Shown here piece by piece: positions 38,263 to 48,531 of a stretch of 64,000 nucleotides of DNA (position 1 is the stretch's first letter; each line of letters starts with the position of its first letter). Location: the NCBI GenBank assembly GCA_023954075.1, contig JAMLIV010000006.1, positions 1 to 64,000 of the forward strand, in the 5' to 3' direction. A program made the translations under genes and the position numbers. The stretch is from Lysobacteraceae bacterium (GTDB taxonomy: Bacteria; Pseudomonadota; Gammaproteobacteria; Xanthomonadales; Xanthomonadaceae). The notes beneath the pieces were generated by a model. That model was given only the letters and a program-made list of their open reading frames with translations. It was not told the origin of the DNA and did no database searches.

Positions 38263-38846
38263 CGCGCCTCCCAGGCGAAGCGCGCGGAAGAAAGCCGCCA
38301 CTGCGCCGGCTCGACGAAGGCGGGAAAGCGCAGCGGCGTCGGCAGCGCGGCCTGATCCAGCCGCACCTGCACCGATCCGGCGCAGTGCTCATCGCCGGGA
38401 AGATCGAGCGGCAGGCGCACCCGATCCAGCGCTGCGGCCAGCAGCGGCAGACGGGCGAAACCGCGAATCTCGGCATCGCCTTCGCGCTGCAGCTCGTACT
38501 GCCGCTTGAGCGGGGCGTGGCGCAGCCACAGTGCGCGCTGGCGCAGGTGGCCGCAGGCGTCGATGCGATAGACCAGGCGCAGCGCGATGCCGTGGTCGAG
38601 CGCGGCGTGCATGGTCTCGGACAGCTCGATGCGCTGGGTCACCTCCAGCACCAGCCCGTCCGGCCCGGAAACCGTGCGCGCCGCGCTGATGCTGGCGCGC
38701 TGTGGCTCGTCACCGCATCCGGCCAGCGTCAGGACCAGCAGCGCCGTCAGCAGGATCCTTGTCGAGGATCGCGTAGAAGAACCCGTCGCCGCCCTCGCGC
38801 TGCGGGAAGCGCTGCGCGCCCGCGCCGGCGCGACGGCCGAGGCCAT
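38259..38846 (-). CDS. DUF4390 domain lipoprotein
   Basis: Up to 195 residues. The conserved part begins ILLTALLVLTLAGCGDEPQRA, a lipobox, then the DUF4390 domain (LEVTQRIELSETMHAALDHG and LRLVYRIDACGHLRQRALWL, in pieces). Function is unknown; proximity to the NtrY-like kinase (4-base overlap) suggests an envelope component linked to it. The start is unclear. The only in-frame ATG (38846) adds a long Arg/Ser-rich stretch inside rsmB, and no ATG, GTG or TTG lies directly before the signal, so a CTG start near 38740 is possible. Confidence 0.7.
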   Translation of the reverse strand: MASAVAPARARSASRSARAATGSSTRSSTRILLTALLVLTLAGCGDEPQRASISAARTVSGPDGLVLEVTQRIELSETMHAALDHGIALRLVYRIDACGHLRQRALWLRHAPLKRQYELQREGDAEIRGFARLPLLAAALDRVRLPLDLPGDEHCAGSVQVRLDQAALPTPLRFPAFVEPAQWRLSSARFAWEAR

Positions 38847-40059
38847 CGGGCGGCGGGATTGCGCGGGCAGATGGAGTGCGTGCGAGGAAGGCATCGATCT
38901 GGCGGTCGTTCTCGTCCCGGAGCACGGAACAGGTCGCATAGACTAGACGCCCGCCCGGGCGCAGCATAGGCCAGGCCGCGTCCAGCAGCTCCGCCTGCCG
39001 CCGCACCAGTGCCGCGATGTCCTCTTCGCGCCGGTGCCATTTGATGTCGGGCTGGCGGCGGATGACGCCGGTGGCCGAGCAGGGCGCGTCGAGCAGGATG
39101 CGATCGAACGGCATCCCGTCCCACCAGTCGCCGGGCCGCGCCGCGTCACCCTGGATGCAGCGCGCCGAAAGCCCGAGGCGCGCCAGCGTGCCTTCCACGC
39201 GCGCCAGCCGTGTGGCGTCGATATCCAGCGCCACCACTTCGCCAAGCGCCTGGAAGGTTTCGAGGATCTGCGCGGTCTTGCCACCGGGGGCGGCACCGAT
39301 GTCGAGCACGCGGTCGCCGGGCTGGGCGTCCAGCAGCGGCACCGCGCGCTGCGCCGAGAGATCCTGCACCGAGACCAGACCCACGCTCCAGCCAGGCAGG
39401 CGCGTGGGCGCGAGCGGCCGCGCCAGGCGTAATGCCTGCGAGGCCGAGACCGCGGGTTCCGCGTCGATACCGTCTGCGGCCAGCAAGGCTGCGTACGCCT
39501 CGCGCGTGGTGCGGCGGGCATTGACCCGCAGCCACATCGGGGCCTGGGTGTTGTTGCCCTCGAGGATGCACGCGCTGTCCTGCGGCCAGTCCGCCGCGAG
39601 CCGATCCAGCAGCCAGCGCGGGTGCGCGGCCGCGGCCTCGGGGCTGGACGCCAGGGCGGCCCGCAGCGCCTCGCGCTCGCGCACGAAACGCCGCAGCACC
39701 GCATTGACCAGGCCCACCAGACGCGGCTGGCGCAGCGTGCGCGCGGCCTCGGCCGTCGCTGAAATCGCGGCATAGTCGGACAGCCCCATCGCGTCGAGCT
39801 GCGCGAGGCCGCCCAGCAGCAGGCCGTGGACGCGCCGCGCCGCCGCCGGCAGCGGGCGATCGAGCAGCCGCGCGAGCCAGAACTCGTAGCGCGGCAGCCA
39901 GCGTACGGATTCGAAGGAAATCGCCTCGCACAGCGCGCGATCGCGCGGATCGTGCAGCCGCGCCAGCGCATCGGGCAATGCCGCCTTGAGCGAACGCCCG
40001 TCGAAGCGCACCGCCGCGATCACCTCGGCCGCGAGGGCACGCGGCAGGGCTCCCGTCAT
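38710..40059 (-). CDS. rsmB: 16S rRNA (cytosine(967)-C5)-methyltransferase RsmB
   Basis: 449 residues. An N-terminal NusB-like RNA-binding domain (about 1-140) is followed by a SAM methyltransferase. VLDIGAAPGGKTAQILE is motif I, DRILLDAPCSATGVIRRQPD motif IV with one catalytic Cys, and VYATCSVLRDEN motif VI with the nucleophilic Cys. The usual C-terminal end GGDGFFYAIL is followed here by an unusual 17-residue extension that overlaps the DUF4390 frame. It is encoded directly downstream of fmt. Confidence 0.95.
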   Translation of the reverse strand: MTGALPRALAAEVIAAVRFDGRSLKAALPDALARLHDPRDRALCEAISFESVRWLPRYEFWLARLLDRPLPAAARRVHGLLLGGLAQLDAMGLSDYAAISATAEAARTLRQPRLVGLVNAVLRRFVREREALRAALASSPEAAAAHPRWLLDRLAADWPQDSACILEGNNTQAPMWLRVNARRTTREAYAALLAADGIDAEPAVSASQALRLARPLAPTRLPGWSVGLVSVQDLSAQRAVPLLDAQPGDRVLDIGAAPGGKTAQILETFQALGEVVALDIDATRLARVEGTLARLGLSARCIQGDAARPGDWWDGMPFDRILLDAPCSATGVIRRQPDIKWHRREEDIAALVRRQAELLDAAWPMLRPGGRLVYATCSVLRDENDRQIDAFLARTPSARAIPPPDGLGRRAGAGAQRFPQREGGDGFFYAILDKDPADGAAGPDAGRMR

Positions 40060-40064
40060 CGCGC

Positions 40065-40982
40065 TCACCGCCGCAGGCCCGGACGCGCGTTGAGGTAGTC
40101 GGCCGCCGCGATCGCGCGCCCGCCGTCGCGCTGCAACACGTCCAACCGCAGCGCGCCTTCGCCACACGCCACCACGATGCCGTCGCGTCCGGCCGCCAGC
40201 ACCGAACCGGGTTCGCCATGGCCGTCGACGGCCGCGGCGCGATGGAGGCGCAGGCGCTCGCCGTCAAGCTGCACCTCGGCCACAGGCCACGGGTTGAAGG
40301 CGCGGATGCGGCGCTCGAGCAGCGCGGCGGGCTGCGCCCAGTCGAGCCGCGCCTCGGCCTTGTCGAGCTTGTGCGCGTAGCTGGCTTGCGCCGCGTCCTG
40401 CGGCTCGGCCGAAGGCAGTTCGCCTGCGGCCAGGCGCGCCAGGCCTTCGGCCAGCACGTCCGCGCCCAGCGCGGCGAGGCGATCGTGCAGGCTGCCGCCG
40501 GTGTCCGTGTTCGAAATCGGCGTGTCCGCGCGCAGCAGCACCGGGCCGGTATCCAGACCCTTCTCCATCTGCATGAGGCACACGCCCGTCTGCGTATCGC
40601 CGGCCTCGATGGCGCGCTGGATCGGTGCCGCGCCGCGCCAGCGCGGCAGCAGCGAGGCGTGCACGTTCCAGGCACCGAAACGCGGGATGTCGAGCACCGC
40701 CTGCGGCAGGATCAGGCCGTAGGCCACGACGATCAGGAGATCCGGCTCCAGTGCCGCCAGCTGCGCCTGCACCTCGGCCTCGCGCAGGGACGCAGGCTGC
40801 AGCACCGGCAATCCGTGTTCGAGCGCAACCTGCTTGACCGGGCTCATCTGCGGCTGGCGTCCGCGCCCGGCCGGGCGATCGGGCTGGGTCAGGACCGCGA
40901 GCACCTCGCCACCGGCCAGCGCCGCGCGCAGCGAAGGCACGGAGAATTCCGGCGTGCCGGCGAACAGCAGTCGAAGCGTCAT
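40065..40982 (-). CDS. fmt: Methionyl-tRNA formyltransferase
   Basis: 305 residues. It formylates initiator Met-tRNA using 10-formyl-THF. [14 protein letters not shown] opens the fold. [12 protein letters not shown] is the tRNA loop, and [21 protein letters not shown] holds the catalytic Asn-His (shown in part: [12 protein letters not shown]). [14 protein letters not shown] begins the C-terminal OB domain. It lies 65 bases from def, the deformylase that later removes the same group, and 5 bases ahead of rsmB. Confidence 0.96.
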   Translation of the reverse strand: MTLRLLFAGTPEFSVPSLRAALAGGEVLAVLTQPDRPAGRGRQPQMSPVKQVALEHGLPVLQPASLREAEVQAQLAALEPDLLIVVAYGLILPQAVLDIPRFGAWNVHASLLPRWRGAAPIQRAIEAGDTQTGVCLMQMEKGLDTGPVLLRADTPISNTDTGGSLHDRLAALGADVLAEGLARLAAGELPSAEPQDAAQASYAHKLDKAEARLDWAQPAALLERRIRAFNPWPVAEVQLDGERLRLHRAAAVDGHGEPGSVLAAGRDGIVVACGEGALRLDVLQRDGGRAIAAADYLNARPGLRR

Positions 40983-41047
40983 CGCATTCCTTCCGAAACG
41001 ACGACGCGCGGGCAAGCCGCGCGCCGGAAAACCTCGTGATGCGGCCT

Positions 41048-41557
41048 TCAGGCCGCGCTGCGGCGCAGTTTGGAGAGCTTGCGCCGCACCATGTCGCGCT
41101 TGAGCGGGGAGAGATAGTCGATGAAGAGCTTGCCTTCCAGATGGTCCATCTCGTGCTGGATGCAGACCGCCAGCAGACCCTCGGCCGCCAGCTCGAAGGG
41201 CGAGCCGAACTCGTCCAGCGCCTGCACCACGATGGACGCCGCGCGGGTCACGTCGGCATTGATGGTCGGCACCGAAAGGCAGCCTTCCTGGCACACCTGC
41301 TCGCCTTCGCGCGCGATGATGCGCGGGTTGACGAACACGCGGCGCTCATCGCGCGCCTCGGACACGTCGATCACCATGTAGCGGCGGTGGTCGTCGACCT
41401 GGCTCGCGGCCAGCCCGATGCCCGGTGCCTCGTACATGGTCTCGAACATGTCGGCGACGTGGGCACGAAAAGCGTCGTCCAACTCGGCCGGATCGATCGC
41501 GCGCGCGACCGTGCGCAGGCGCGGATCGGGGAATTCGAGGATGGTGAGCTTGGCCAT
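41048..41557 (-). CDS. def: Peptide deformylase
   Basis: 169 residues. The three signature motifs are present: [10 protein letters not shown] (motif 1), EGCLSVP (motif 2, metal Cys) and [16 protein letters not shown] (HExxH metal site, motif 3). The Fe2+ enzyme removes the formyl group from nascent proteins. Start [15 protein letters not shown] is standard. It is divergent from the LysM gene and heads the def-fmt-rsmB run. Confidence 0.97.
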   Translation of the reverse strand: MAKLTILEFPDPRLRTVARAIDPAELDDAFRAHVADMFETMYEAPGIGLAASQVDDHRRYMVIDVSEARDERRVFVNPRIIAREGEQVCQEGCLSVPTINADVTRAASIVVQALDEFGSPFELAAEGLLAVCIQHEMDHLEGKLFIDYLSPLKRDMVRRKLSKLRRSAA

Positions 41558-41747
41558 GAAGGAAAGATGGGCTCCTGGCCCGAAGGAATCAAGGCGGCAG
41601 TCGCCGCTCCGGGCAGTTCTGCACCGGACATTGTACCGACTTGACCGCCCGCTACCGCAGGTCCGTGCCCCCTGTTTCGTTTCTTCACGGTTTTCCGTTA
41701 TATTCAAGCCCAAGTCAGGGGACAAACCTGCTTGGGGAATCAGGTAC

Positions 41748-42926
41748 ATGGAAGCCATGCTTAAAAAACTTCTTGCAGTTTCCGCGGCAGCGTTGCTGAC
41801 CTTCGCGACGGGTGCCCTCGCCCTGCAGATGCGCGCCGACCATCCCGACACCTATGTTGTGGTGAAGGGCGACACGCTCTGGGGCATCGCCAAGCGGTTC
41901 CTCAACGAGCCTTGGCTCTGGCCGGAAATCTGGCAAGCCAATCCGCAGATCGAGAACCCGCACCTCATCTATCCGGGCGACGTGCTGAGCCTGGCTTATC
42001 TGGGCCGCGGCCGCGGCCAGCCGGCGCTGACGGTCAGCCGCCTCTCGCCGCAAGTGCGGGCCGAAGCGCTGCCGATCCCGGCGGTGCCGCTGTCGGAGGT
42101 GCAGGACTTCCTGACCAACCAGCACGTGCTGGACGAGGACCAGTACAAGGCCCTGCCCTACGTGCTCGGGATCGAGGAAAGCCGGCTGATGAGCGCCGAA
42201 GGCCAGGTGGTCTACGTGCGCGGCCAGAACCTGGAGCCGGGCGCGCGCGTCTCGATCGTTCGCCCGACGGTGCGCTACGCGATGATGCCGATCGCCACCG
42301 AAAAGCACCCCGACCGCGAGCCGGTCCTGCGCAACGACGCCTGGAGCGCCGAGCGCGGCGCCGAGCCGACCAGCAACAGCATCCGCTGGGCGCACCACTA
42401 CATCACCAAAAAGCGCTTCGAGTTCCTCGGCTGGGAAGTCAACGAAATCGCGCAGGGCCAGGTCACCCGCAGCGGCGACCCGGCCACCGTGCTGATCGTC
42501 CCCGGCGGGCACGAGGTGAAGAAGGGCGACCTGCTGATGCCCTTTGACGCCTTCCCCTACGACCTGAGCTTCCACCCGCGCGCTCCGGCCGGGATTCCAG
42601 CCAATGCACGCGTGCTTGCGGTTACCGATCACCTCCACTTCGGCGGCCGGAACGACGTGGTCGCCATCTCCGCCGGCGCACGCGAAGGCCTGGAGAACGG
42701 CCAGGTGTTCTCGATCTGGCACCAGGGCGAGCGGGTGCGCGACGACATTCGCCATCCGCAGCGGATCGAGGCCAACCTCAACCGCAACAAGGTCAGCCTG
42801 CCGGACGAATTCGCCGGCCACGTCATGATCTTCCGCACCTTCGACAAGGTCAGCTACGGCTTGGTCATGGACGGCATCCGCCCCGTCCAGCTCGGCGACC
42901 GGCTCGATGCGCCGGACCGTTACTGA
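41748..42926 (+). CDS. LysM domain exported protein
   Basis: 392 residues. A signal peptide ([20 protein letters not shown]) is followed by a single LysM domain: [20 protein letters not shown], then [23 protein letters not shown] (in parts), about residues 36-90. The remaining 300 residues form a conserved domain without assigned activity. Such proteins are always found divergent from def and ahead of dprA in gammaproteobacteria, and are thought to bind peptidoglycan. Met-1 could be 41748 or 41757. A TATATT -10 box at 41699-41704 fits a promoter; the -35 is poor. Confidence 0.88.
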   Translation: MEAMLKKLLAVSAAALLTFATGALALQMRADHPDTYVVVKGDTLWGIAKRFLNEPWLWPEIWQANPQIENPHLIYPGDVLSLAYLGRGRGQPALTVSRLSPQVRAEALPIPAVPLSEVQDFLTNQHVLDEDQYKALPYVLGIEESRLMSAEGQVVYVRGQNLEPGARVSIVRPTVRYAMMPIATEKHPDREPVLRNDAWSAERGAEPTSNSIRWAHHYITKKRFEFLGWEVNEIAQGQVTRSGDPATVLIVPGGHEVKKGDLLMPFDAFPYDLSFHPRAPAGIPANARVLAVTDHLHFGGRNDVVAISAGAREGLENGQVFSIWHQGERVRDDIRHPQRIEANLNRNKVSLPDEFAGHVMIFRTFDKVSYGLVMDGIRPVQLGDRLDAPDRY

Positions 42927-42986
42927 GCCATATCCACCGCCGCGGGCGAGCCTCTCGCCCGCGGCGCTGCAAGACGGACGCACGGC

Positions 42987-44171
42987 ATGGCGGATGACGC
43001 GATCGATGCTTGGCTGCGCCTGATCCGCGCGCCCGGATTGGGCGGCACCGGAACCCGGCGGCTGCTGGCCTCGCTCGGATCGGCGCAGGCGGTGGTCGGC
43101 GCGAATGCGGCGCAGCTGCGCGCCGCCGGCGCACCGGACATCACCATCCAGTGGTTCGATGCCCCCGATACCGATGCCCTCGCCGCCGATCGCGCCTGGC
43201 TCGACGCCTCGCCGAATCATCACCTCATCACCTGCGACAGCGCCGACTTCCCGACGCTTCTGGGGCGCGCCCAGCGCGCCCCGGCGGCGCTGTTCGTGGC
43301 CGGCGACCCGCAATGGCTCTGGTTTGCGCAAATCGCCATCGTGGGCAGCCGCAATCCCACCGACGGCGGCATCGCCAACGCCCGCGACTTTTCCCGCGCT
43401 CTGGCGCGCTCCGGGCTGGTCGTCACCTCCGGACTGGCCGACGGCATCGATGCGGCCGCCCATCGCGCGGCGCTCGATGTCGGCCAGGCGACGGTCGCGG
43501 TGGTCGCCACCGGGCCCGATCTGGTCTACCCGACGCGCAACCGCGCGCTCGCCGACGCGATCATGGCGCAGGGCGCAATCGTCACCGAGTACCCGCCCGG
43601 CACGCCGGCCCAGCGCCAGAACTTCCCGATGCGCAACCGCATCATCGCCGGCCTGACGCTGGGCACGCTGGTGGTGGAGGCGGCCCAGCGCAGCGGCGCG
43701 CTGATCACCGCGCGCGAGGCGGCGGAATCGGGCCGCGAGGTGTTCGCCCTGCCCGGCTCGATCCACAACCCGCTGGCCAAGGGCTGTCACCGGCTGATCC
43801 GCGAAGGCGCGGCGCTGGTGGAAACGGCGCAGGAGATCATCGAGGCCATCGGGCCGAGGGCGCAGGAGCTGGCCACCGCGCTGCGCGGCAGGCTCACGGA
43901 AGGCCCGACCGCCAGCTCCGGCGACGCGACCGCCGCGGCCGGGCCGGAGGAAGACGCCGACTACCGCCGCCTGCGCGCCGCCTTGGGCCACGATCCGGTG
44001 CCCATCGACGTGCTCGCCCAGCGCACCGGGTTGACGGTCGAAACCCTATCCTCCATGCTGATTCTCATGGAACTGGACGGGCGGGTGGCGGCGGCACACG
44101 GGCGTTACGCGCTGCGCCACCACGGAGGTTCCGGGACGCGCCACCACCCGGCGCAGGCAGAGGATGGATGA
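42987..44171 (+). CDS. dprA: DNA processing protein DprA
   Basis: 394 residues. An N-terminal SAM-like helical domain (about 1-75) leads to the DprA Rossmann fold with [13 protein letters not shown] (about 115), [35 protein letters not shown] and [20 protein letters not shown] (given in pieces). A C-terminal winged-helix DML1-like domain is at about 325-380. DprA loads RecA on incoming single-stranded DNA during transformation. The arginine and glycine loops are intact. Its stop overlaps the smg start (ATGA). Confidence 0.95.
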   Translation: MADDAIDAWLRLIRAPGLGGTGTRRLLASLGSAQAVVGANAAQLRAAGAPDITIQWFDAPDTDALAADRAWLDASPNHHLITCDSADFPTLLGRAQRAPAALFVAGDPQWLWFAQIAIVGSRNPTDGGIANARDFSRALARSGLVVTSGLADGIDAAAHRAALDVGQATVAVVATGPDLVYPTRNRALADAIMAQGAIVTEYPPGTPAQRQNFPMRNRIIAGLTLGTLVVEAAQRSGALITAREAAESGREVFALPGSIHNPLAKGCHRLIREGAALVETAQEIIEAIGPRAQELATALRGRLTEGPTASSGDATAAAGPEEDADYRRLRAALGHDPVPIDVLAQRTGLTVETLSSMLILMELDGRVAAAHGRYALRHHGGSGTRHHPAQAEDG

Positions 44172-44650
44172 AAGAGACCTTGCTGGACGTACTTCTCTAT
44201 CTGTTCGAGAACTATTTCTACGACGATCCCGACGCCGTCAGGGACCGCACCACGCTTCAGGCCGGCCTGATCCAGGCAGGCTTCAGCCCCAGTGAAATCA
44301 GCAAGGCGTTCGACTGGCTCGAGGCGCTGGATGACCAGCGCGTCCAGTTCGCGCCGACCGGGGAGATCCGGCGCGACACGCCGATCCGGCTGTACGCCGG
44401 GCCGGAGCTGGAGCGCCTGGACGCGGACTGCCGCGGCTTCCTGATGTTCCTGTGCCACAACGGCATCATCGATGCCGCCCAGCACGAGCACGTGGTGGAG
44501 CGGGCGATGGCGCTGGACCAGGACGAGATCGACCTGGACGACCTCAAGTGGGTCGTGCTCATGGTGCTGTTCAATCAGCCGGGCCAGGAGGAGGCGTTCG
44601 CGTGGATGGAAAGCCTCATGTTCCAGGACGACGGCGAGCCCGTGCACTGA
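44168..44650 (+). CDS. smg: Smg/DUF494 family protein
   Basis: 160 residues. [17 protein letters not shown] is the hallmark start. [18 protein letters not shown] and [15 protein letters not shown] follow, and the protein ends with [19 protein letters not shown]. Smg is always found between dprA and topA; no biochemical role is established, although effects on DNA processing have been suggested from context. It overlaps dprA by 4 bases. Confidence 0.92.
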   Translation: MKETLLDVLLYLFENYFYDDPDAVRDRTTLQAGLIQAGFSPSEISKAFDWLEALDDQRVQFAPTGEIRRDTPIRLYAGPELERLDADCRGFLMFLCHNGIIDAAQHEHVVERAMALDQDEIDLDDLKWVVLMVLFNQPGQEEAFAWMESLMFQDDGEPVH

Positions 44651-44729
44651 TACGCGGCCGCGCGCCGCAGACCGCGACACCATCAACCGGGGCGGCACGA
44701 TCCGCCCCTTTCACAGTGGATCACATGCC

Positions 44730-45704
44730 ATGTCGGACCAGTGGATCGACCCGGGTCACATCGTCGGCAGCCGCCAGCTCGAGGACGTCGTCCAGGCCGG
44801 CTTCCTCAAGCGCTGGGCGGCGCTGTTTCTCGACCAGCTCATCCTCGGTGCCGGCTTCTACGCGCTGCTGTTCATCGTCATCATCATCGCCGGAGTGGTC
44901 GGAGGATTCGAGCGCCTTCAGGCACTGGACTCGGACGATCCGCCGGGCTGGGTGCTCGCCGCCTATCTCGGATTCACCCTCGTCTACTACGCGGCGGCAG
45001 GTGCCTACTACACGCTGATGGAAAGCTCCCGCCACCAGGCCACGCTGGGCAAGCAGGCGCTGGGCATCAAAGTGGTGGACCGCAACGGCAACCGGCTCAC
45101 GCCCGCCCACGCGCTCGGGCGCTGGTTCGCCGCCAGCCTTTCGTACCTGACGCTCTACATCGGCTTCCTGATGGCCGCCTTCACCGACCGGAAACAGGCG
45201 CTGCACGACATGGTCGCCGGCACCTTCGTGGTCGACCGCTGGGCCTATACCGAGCATCCCGAACGGCAGCGGCGCAGCCTCGGCGGCTGCGTCATCGCAC
45301 TGGTCGTCGGCATGATCCTGGCGGTCGCGCTGATGGTCGTCGGTGTCCTTGCCGCCATTGCCGTGCCGGCCTACCAGCAGTACCTGACGCGCGCGCAGTT
45401 CTCCCAGGTCGAGATCGCGCTTGCGCCGCTGCGCGCGAGCGTCGCTGAATCCGTCCTCGTCGACGGCCGCTGCCCGGACAACGCCAGCGCCGGCTTCGAC
45501 GTACCGGAAAGCTACGCCGCGCCCGGCATCAACCGCATCGTGATCGGGGAGTTCGAAGAGGGATTCTGCGGCATCTCGATCTGGATGCCGCCGGCGATCG
45601 GCAACGTCGAACGCCAGTTCCTGGCGGAACTCGATCCCATCGACAACACCTGGTACTGCACCAACAAGGCCGGCATCGACCGTCTTCCGAGCTGGTGCCA
45701 TTGA
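44730..45704 (+). CDS. RDD membrane protein fused to a pilin-like domain
   Basis: 324 residues. Residues about 20-175 form an RDD domain: KRWAALFLDQLILGAGFYAL starts it with the Arg-Asp signature, GKQALGIKVVDRNG and RKQALHDMVAGTFVV follow, with three or four helices. After a linker, residues about 190-324 look like a type IV pilin: a hydrophobic helix GVLAAIAVPAYQQYLTRAQ (as in PilA ILAAIAIPAYQDY), then a cysteine-containing globular head. There is no prepilin peptidase site, so the pilin part is probably held in the membrane by the fused RDD domain. Unusual architecture; role unknown. Confidence 0.75.
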   Translation: MSDQWIDPGHIVGSRQLEDVVQAGFLKRWAALFLDQLILGAGFYALLFIVIIIAGVVGGFERLQALDSDDPPGWVLAAYLGFTLVYYAAAGAYYTLMESSRHQATLGKQALGIKVVDRNGNRLTPAHALGRWFAASLSYLTLYIGFLMAAFTDRKQALHDMVAGTFVVDRWAYTEHPERQRRSLGGCVIALVVGMILAVALMVVGVLAAIAVPAYQQYLTRAQFSQVEIALAPLRASVAESVLVDGRCPDNASAGFDVPESYAAPGINRIVIGEFEEGFCGISIWMPPAIGNVERQFLAELDPIDNTWYCTNKAGIDRLPSWCH

Positions 45705-45896
45705 GGCATTCCACACACCGATCGGGCGTGCCGCCGGCACGCCGGCCATGCAGCACGGCGACCCGACATCGCGCAGCATGCAAGGCGCAGCCGCTTGACA
45801 GGCCGGCACGCCGCATGCTTTGACTAGACGCACGAACCCCACCCAGGCACGCGGCATATTGCCGGCCGACGCGCCGCTACAACAACAACAAACTCA

Positions 45897-48404
45897 ATGC
45901 CCAAGAACCTCCTCATCGTCGAATCGCCCGCCAAGGCGAAGACCATCAACAAGTACCTCGGCAAGGACTTCCAGGTCCTGGCTTCCTACGGCCACGTGCG
46001 CGACCTGGTGCCCAAGGAAGGCGCGGTCGATCCCGATGCCGGCTTCGCCATGCGCTACGAGCTGATCGACAAGAACGAGCGCCATGTCGATGCCATCGCC
46101 AAGGCGGCGCGCGGCGCGGATACGCTGTATCTGGCCACCGACCCCGACCGCGAGGGCGAGGCGATTTCCTGGCACATCGAGGAAATCCTGAAGGCGCGCG
46201 GCCTGACCGAGGGCAAGCCGGTGCACCGCGTGGTGTTCACCGAGATCACCCCGCGCGCGATCAAGGAGGCCATGGCGACCCCGCGCGCGGTGTCCACCGA
46301 CCTGGTCAACGCCCAGCAGGCGCGCCGCGCGCTCGACTACCTGGTGGGCTTCAACCTCTCGCCGGTGCTGTGGCGCAAGGTGCAGCGCGGCCTCTCGGCC
46401 GGGCGCGTGCAGTCGCCGGCGCTGCGCATGATCGTGGAGCGCGAGGAGGAAATCGAAGCCTTCGTTTCGCGCGAGTACTGGACGATCGAGGCGCAGCTCG
46501 CGCATGCGGCACAGCCGTTCAGCGCCCGTCTGGTGAAGCTTGCCGGCAAGAAATTCGAGCAGTTCGACCTGACCGACGAGGCCGCGGCGGAAGCGGCGCG
46601 GACCCGGCTGCTGGCCGCGGCCGGCGGCGCGCTGGAGGTCGCATCGGTCGAGAGCAAGGAGCGCAAGCGCCGCCCGGCACCTCCGTTCATCACCTCCACC
46701 CTGCAGCAGGAAGCGGCGCGCAAGCTCGGCTTTTCCACCAGTCGCACCATGCGCGTGGCGCAGAAGCTCTACGAGGGCGTGGCGCTGGGCGCGGAGGGCA
46801 CGGTGGGCCTGATCAGCTACATGCGTACCGACTCCACCCACCTTTCGGCCGAGGCGGTCGACGAACTGCGCCAGACCATCGCGCGCGACTTCGGCGCACA
46901 CGCCCTGCCCGCGACCGCCACGGTCTACAAGACCAAGTCCAAGAACGCGCAGGAAGCGCACGAGGCGATCCGCCCGACCTCGGCGCTGCGTTCGCCCAAA
47001 TCCGTCGCCGGCTTCCTCGATCCGGACGGGGCGCGACTCTACGAGTTGATCTGGAAGCGCGCCGTGGCCTGCCAGATGATTCCCGCCACGCTCAACACCG
47101 TCAGCGTCGAGCTGGCCGCCGGCCCGGACGATGGCTTCCGTGCCACCGGCACCACGATCGTCGATCCGGGCTTCCTGGCCGTCTACGAGGAAGGCAAGGA
47201 CACGCGCAGCGCCGACGACGACGACGAGGGCCGCAAGCTGCCGGCGATGCGTCAGGGCGAGCGCGTTCCGCTGTCGGCCATCCTGGCCGACCAGCACTTC
47301 ACCGAGCCGCCGCCGCGCTACTCCGAAGCCAGCCTGGTCAAGGCGCTGGAGGAATACGGCATCGGCCGCCCGTCGACCTACGCCAGCATCATCCAGACCC
47401 TGCTCAACCGCGAATACGTGCTGCTGGACGCGCGCCGCTTCCGCCCGACCGACGTCGGCCGCGCGGTGGCGAAGTTCCTCTCCAGCCACTTCACCCGCTA
47501 CGTGGATTACGACTTCACCGCCAAGCTCGAGGACGAGCTGGACGCGGTCAGCCGCGGCGAGGAGGACTGGGTGCCGCTGATGGCGCGCTTCTGGGAGCCG
47601 TTCAAGGCGCTGGTGAACGAAAAGACCGACAGCGTGGACCGCTCCGAGGCGACCGGCGCGCGCGTGCTGGGCGAAGATCCGACCAGCGGCAAGCCGGTGA
47701 CCGTGCGCCTGGGCCGCTACGGGCCGTTCGCGCAGATCGGCACCAAGGAAGACGAGGACAAGCCGCGCTTCGCCTCGCTGCGCCCCGGCCAGAGCATCCA
47801 CACCATCACCCTGCCCGAGGCGCTGGAGCTGTTCAAGCTGCCGCGCACGCTCGGCACCGATGGCGAGGACGAGGTGACGGTGGCGGTCGGCCGCTTCGGG
47901 CCGTTCGCCAAGCGCGGCAGCACCTACGCCTCGCTCAAGAAGGAAGACGACCCCTACACCATCGATCTGGATCGTGCCCTGTTCCTGATCCGCGAAAAGG
48001 AGGAAATCGCCGCCAACCGGATCATCAAGACCTTCGAAGGCTCGCCGATCCAGGTGCTCAACGGCCGCTTCGGGCCCTATCTTTCCGATGGCGAGCTCAA
48101 CGGCAAGATCCCCAAGGACCGCGACCCGGCATCGCTGACGCTGGCCGAAGTCCAGCAGCTGATGGAAGAGACCGGCAGGCCGGCGCGCAAGGGATTCGGC
48201 CGCAAGGCCGCGGCGAAGAAGGCACCCGCGAAGAAGGCCGCGGCCAGGAAGGAAGCCCCGGCGAAGAAGGCGGCAGTGAAGAAAACGGCGGTCAAGAAGG
48301 CGGTGGCAAAGAAAGCACCGGCCAAGAAGTCCGCCGCGAAAAAGGCCCCCGCCAAAAAAACCGCCGCGAAAAAAGCGGCTGTGAAGAAAGCCCCGGCGAA
48401 CTGA
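45897..48404 (+). CDS. topA: DNA topoisomerase I
   Basis: 835 residues. The Toprim domain starts LLIVESPAKAKTINKYLG and contains TDPDREGEAISWH. The type IA core has the catalytic tyrosine in GLISYMRTDSTHLS (Tyr308). There are C-terminal topo-C repeats (for example GRYGPFAQIG, GRFGPFAKRG, GRFGPYLSDG) instead of cysteine zinc fingers. The last about 70 residues alternate lysine and alanine (KKAPAKKA type), a DNA-binding tail. It relaxes negative supercoils. The lack of zinc fingers and the basic tail match the alphaproteobacterial and Lysobacterales form. Confidence 0.97.
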   Translation: MPKNLLIVESPAKAKTINKYLGKDFQVLASYGHVRDLVPKEGAVDPDAGFAMRYELIDKNERHVDAIAKAARGADTLYLATDPDREGEAISWHIEEILKARGLTEGKPVHRVVFTEITPRAIKEAMATPRAVSTDLVNAQQARRALDYLVGFNLSPVLWRKVQRGLSAGRVQSPALRMIVEREEEIEAFVSREYWTIEAQLAHAAQPFSARLVKLAGKKFEQFDLTDEAAAEAARTRLLAAAGGALEVASVESKERKRRPAPPFITSTLQQEAARKLGFSTSRTMRVAQKLYEGVALGAEGTVGLISYMRTDSTHLSAEAVDELRQTIARDFGAHALPATATVYKTKSKNAQEAHEAIRPTSALRSPKSVAGFLDPDGARLYELIWKRAVACQMIPATLNTVSVELAAGPDDGFRATGTTIVDPGFLAVYEEGKDTRSADDDDEGRKLPAMRQGERVPLSAILADQHFTEPPPRYSEASLVKALEEYGIGRPSTYASIIQTLLNREYVLLDARRFRPTDVGRAVAKFLSSHFTRYVDYDFTAKLEDELDAVSRGEEDWVPLMARFWEPFKALVNEKTDSVDRSEATGARVLGEDPTSGKPVTVRLGRYGPFAQIGTKEDEDKPRFASLRPGQSIHTITLPEALELFKLPRTLGTDGEDEVTVAVGRFGPFAKRGSTYASLKKEDDPYTIDLDRALFLIREKEEIAANRIIKTFEGSPIQVLNGRFGPYLSDGELNGKIPKDRDPASLTLAEVQQLMEETGRPARKGFGRKAAAKKAPAKKAAARKEAPAKKAAVKKTAVKKAVAKKAPAKKSAAKKAPAKKTAAKKAAVKKAPAN

Positions 48405-48420
48405 CGCTTCCGCCGCCGCT

Positions 48421-48485
48421 CGGCACCCGACGCCTCGCGGTGCCGGAGCCCTCACCGCCACCCCGGCGAGGTCCGGGATGGCGGT
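48421..48485. repeat. Two hairpins downstream of topA
   Basis: CGGCACC (48421-48427) pairs with GGTGCCG (48439-48445). ACCGCCA (48454-48460) pairs with TGGCGGT (48479-48485), with an inner CCCGG/CCGGG. No T-run follows on either strand, so these are structured 3' sequences rather than clear Rho-independent terminators. Confidence 0.45.
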
Positions 48486-48531
48486 TCGAGGCCTGCTCCG
48501 AGGCGCTCCCCGACTCCCGGATGGCGCTGCC

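Noticed and set aside
45796-45825. TTGACA box ahead of topA as a promoter
   Set aside because: The -35 hexamer is perfect but no acceptable -10 lies 16-19 bases away, so it was not listed.
48190-48404. Lysine/alanine repeats as a separate histone-like gene
   Set aside because: They are in frame with topA and are the known basic tail of this topoisomerase form.
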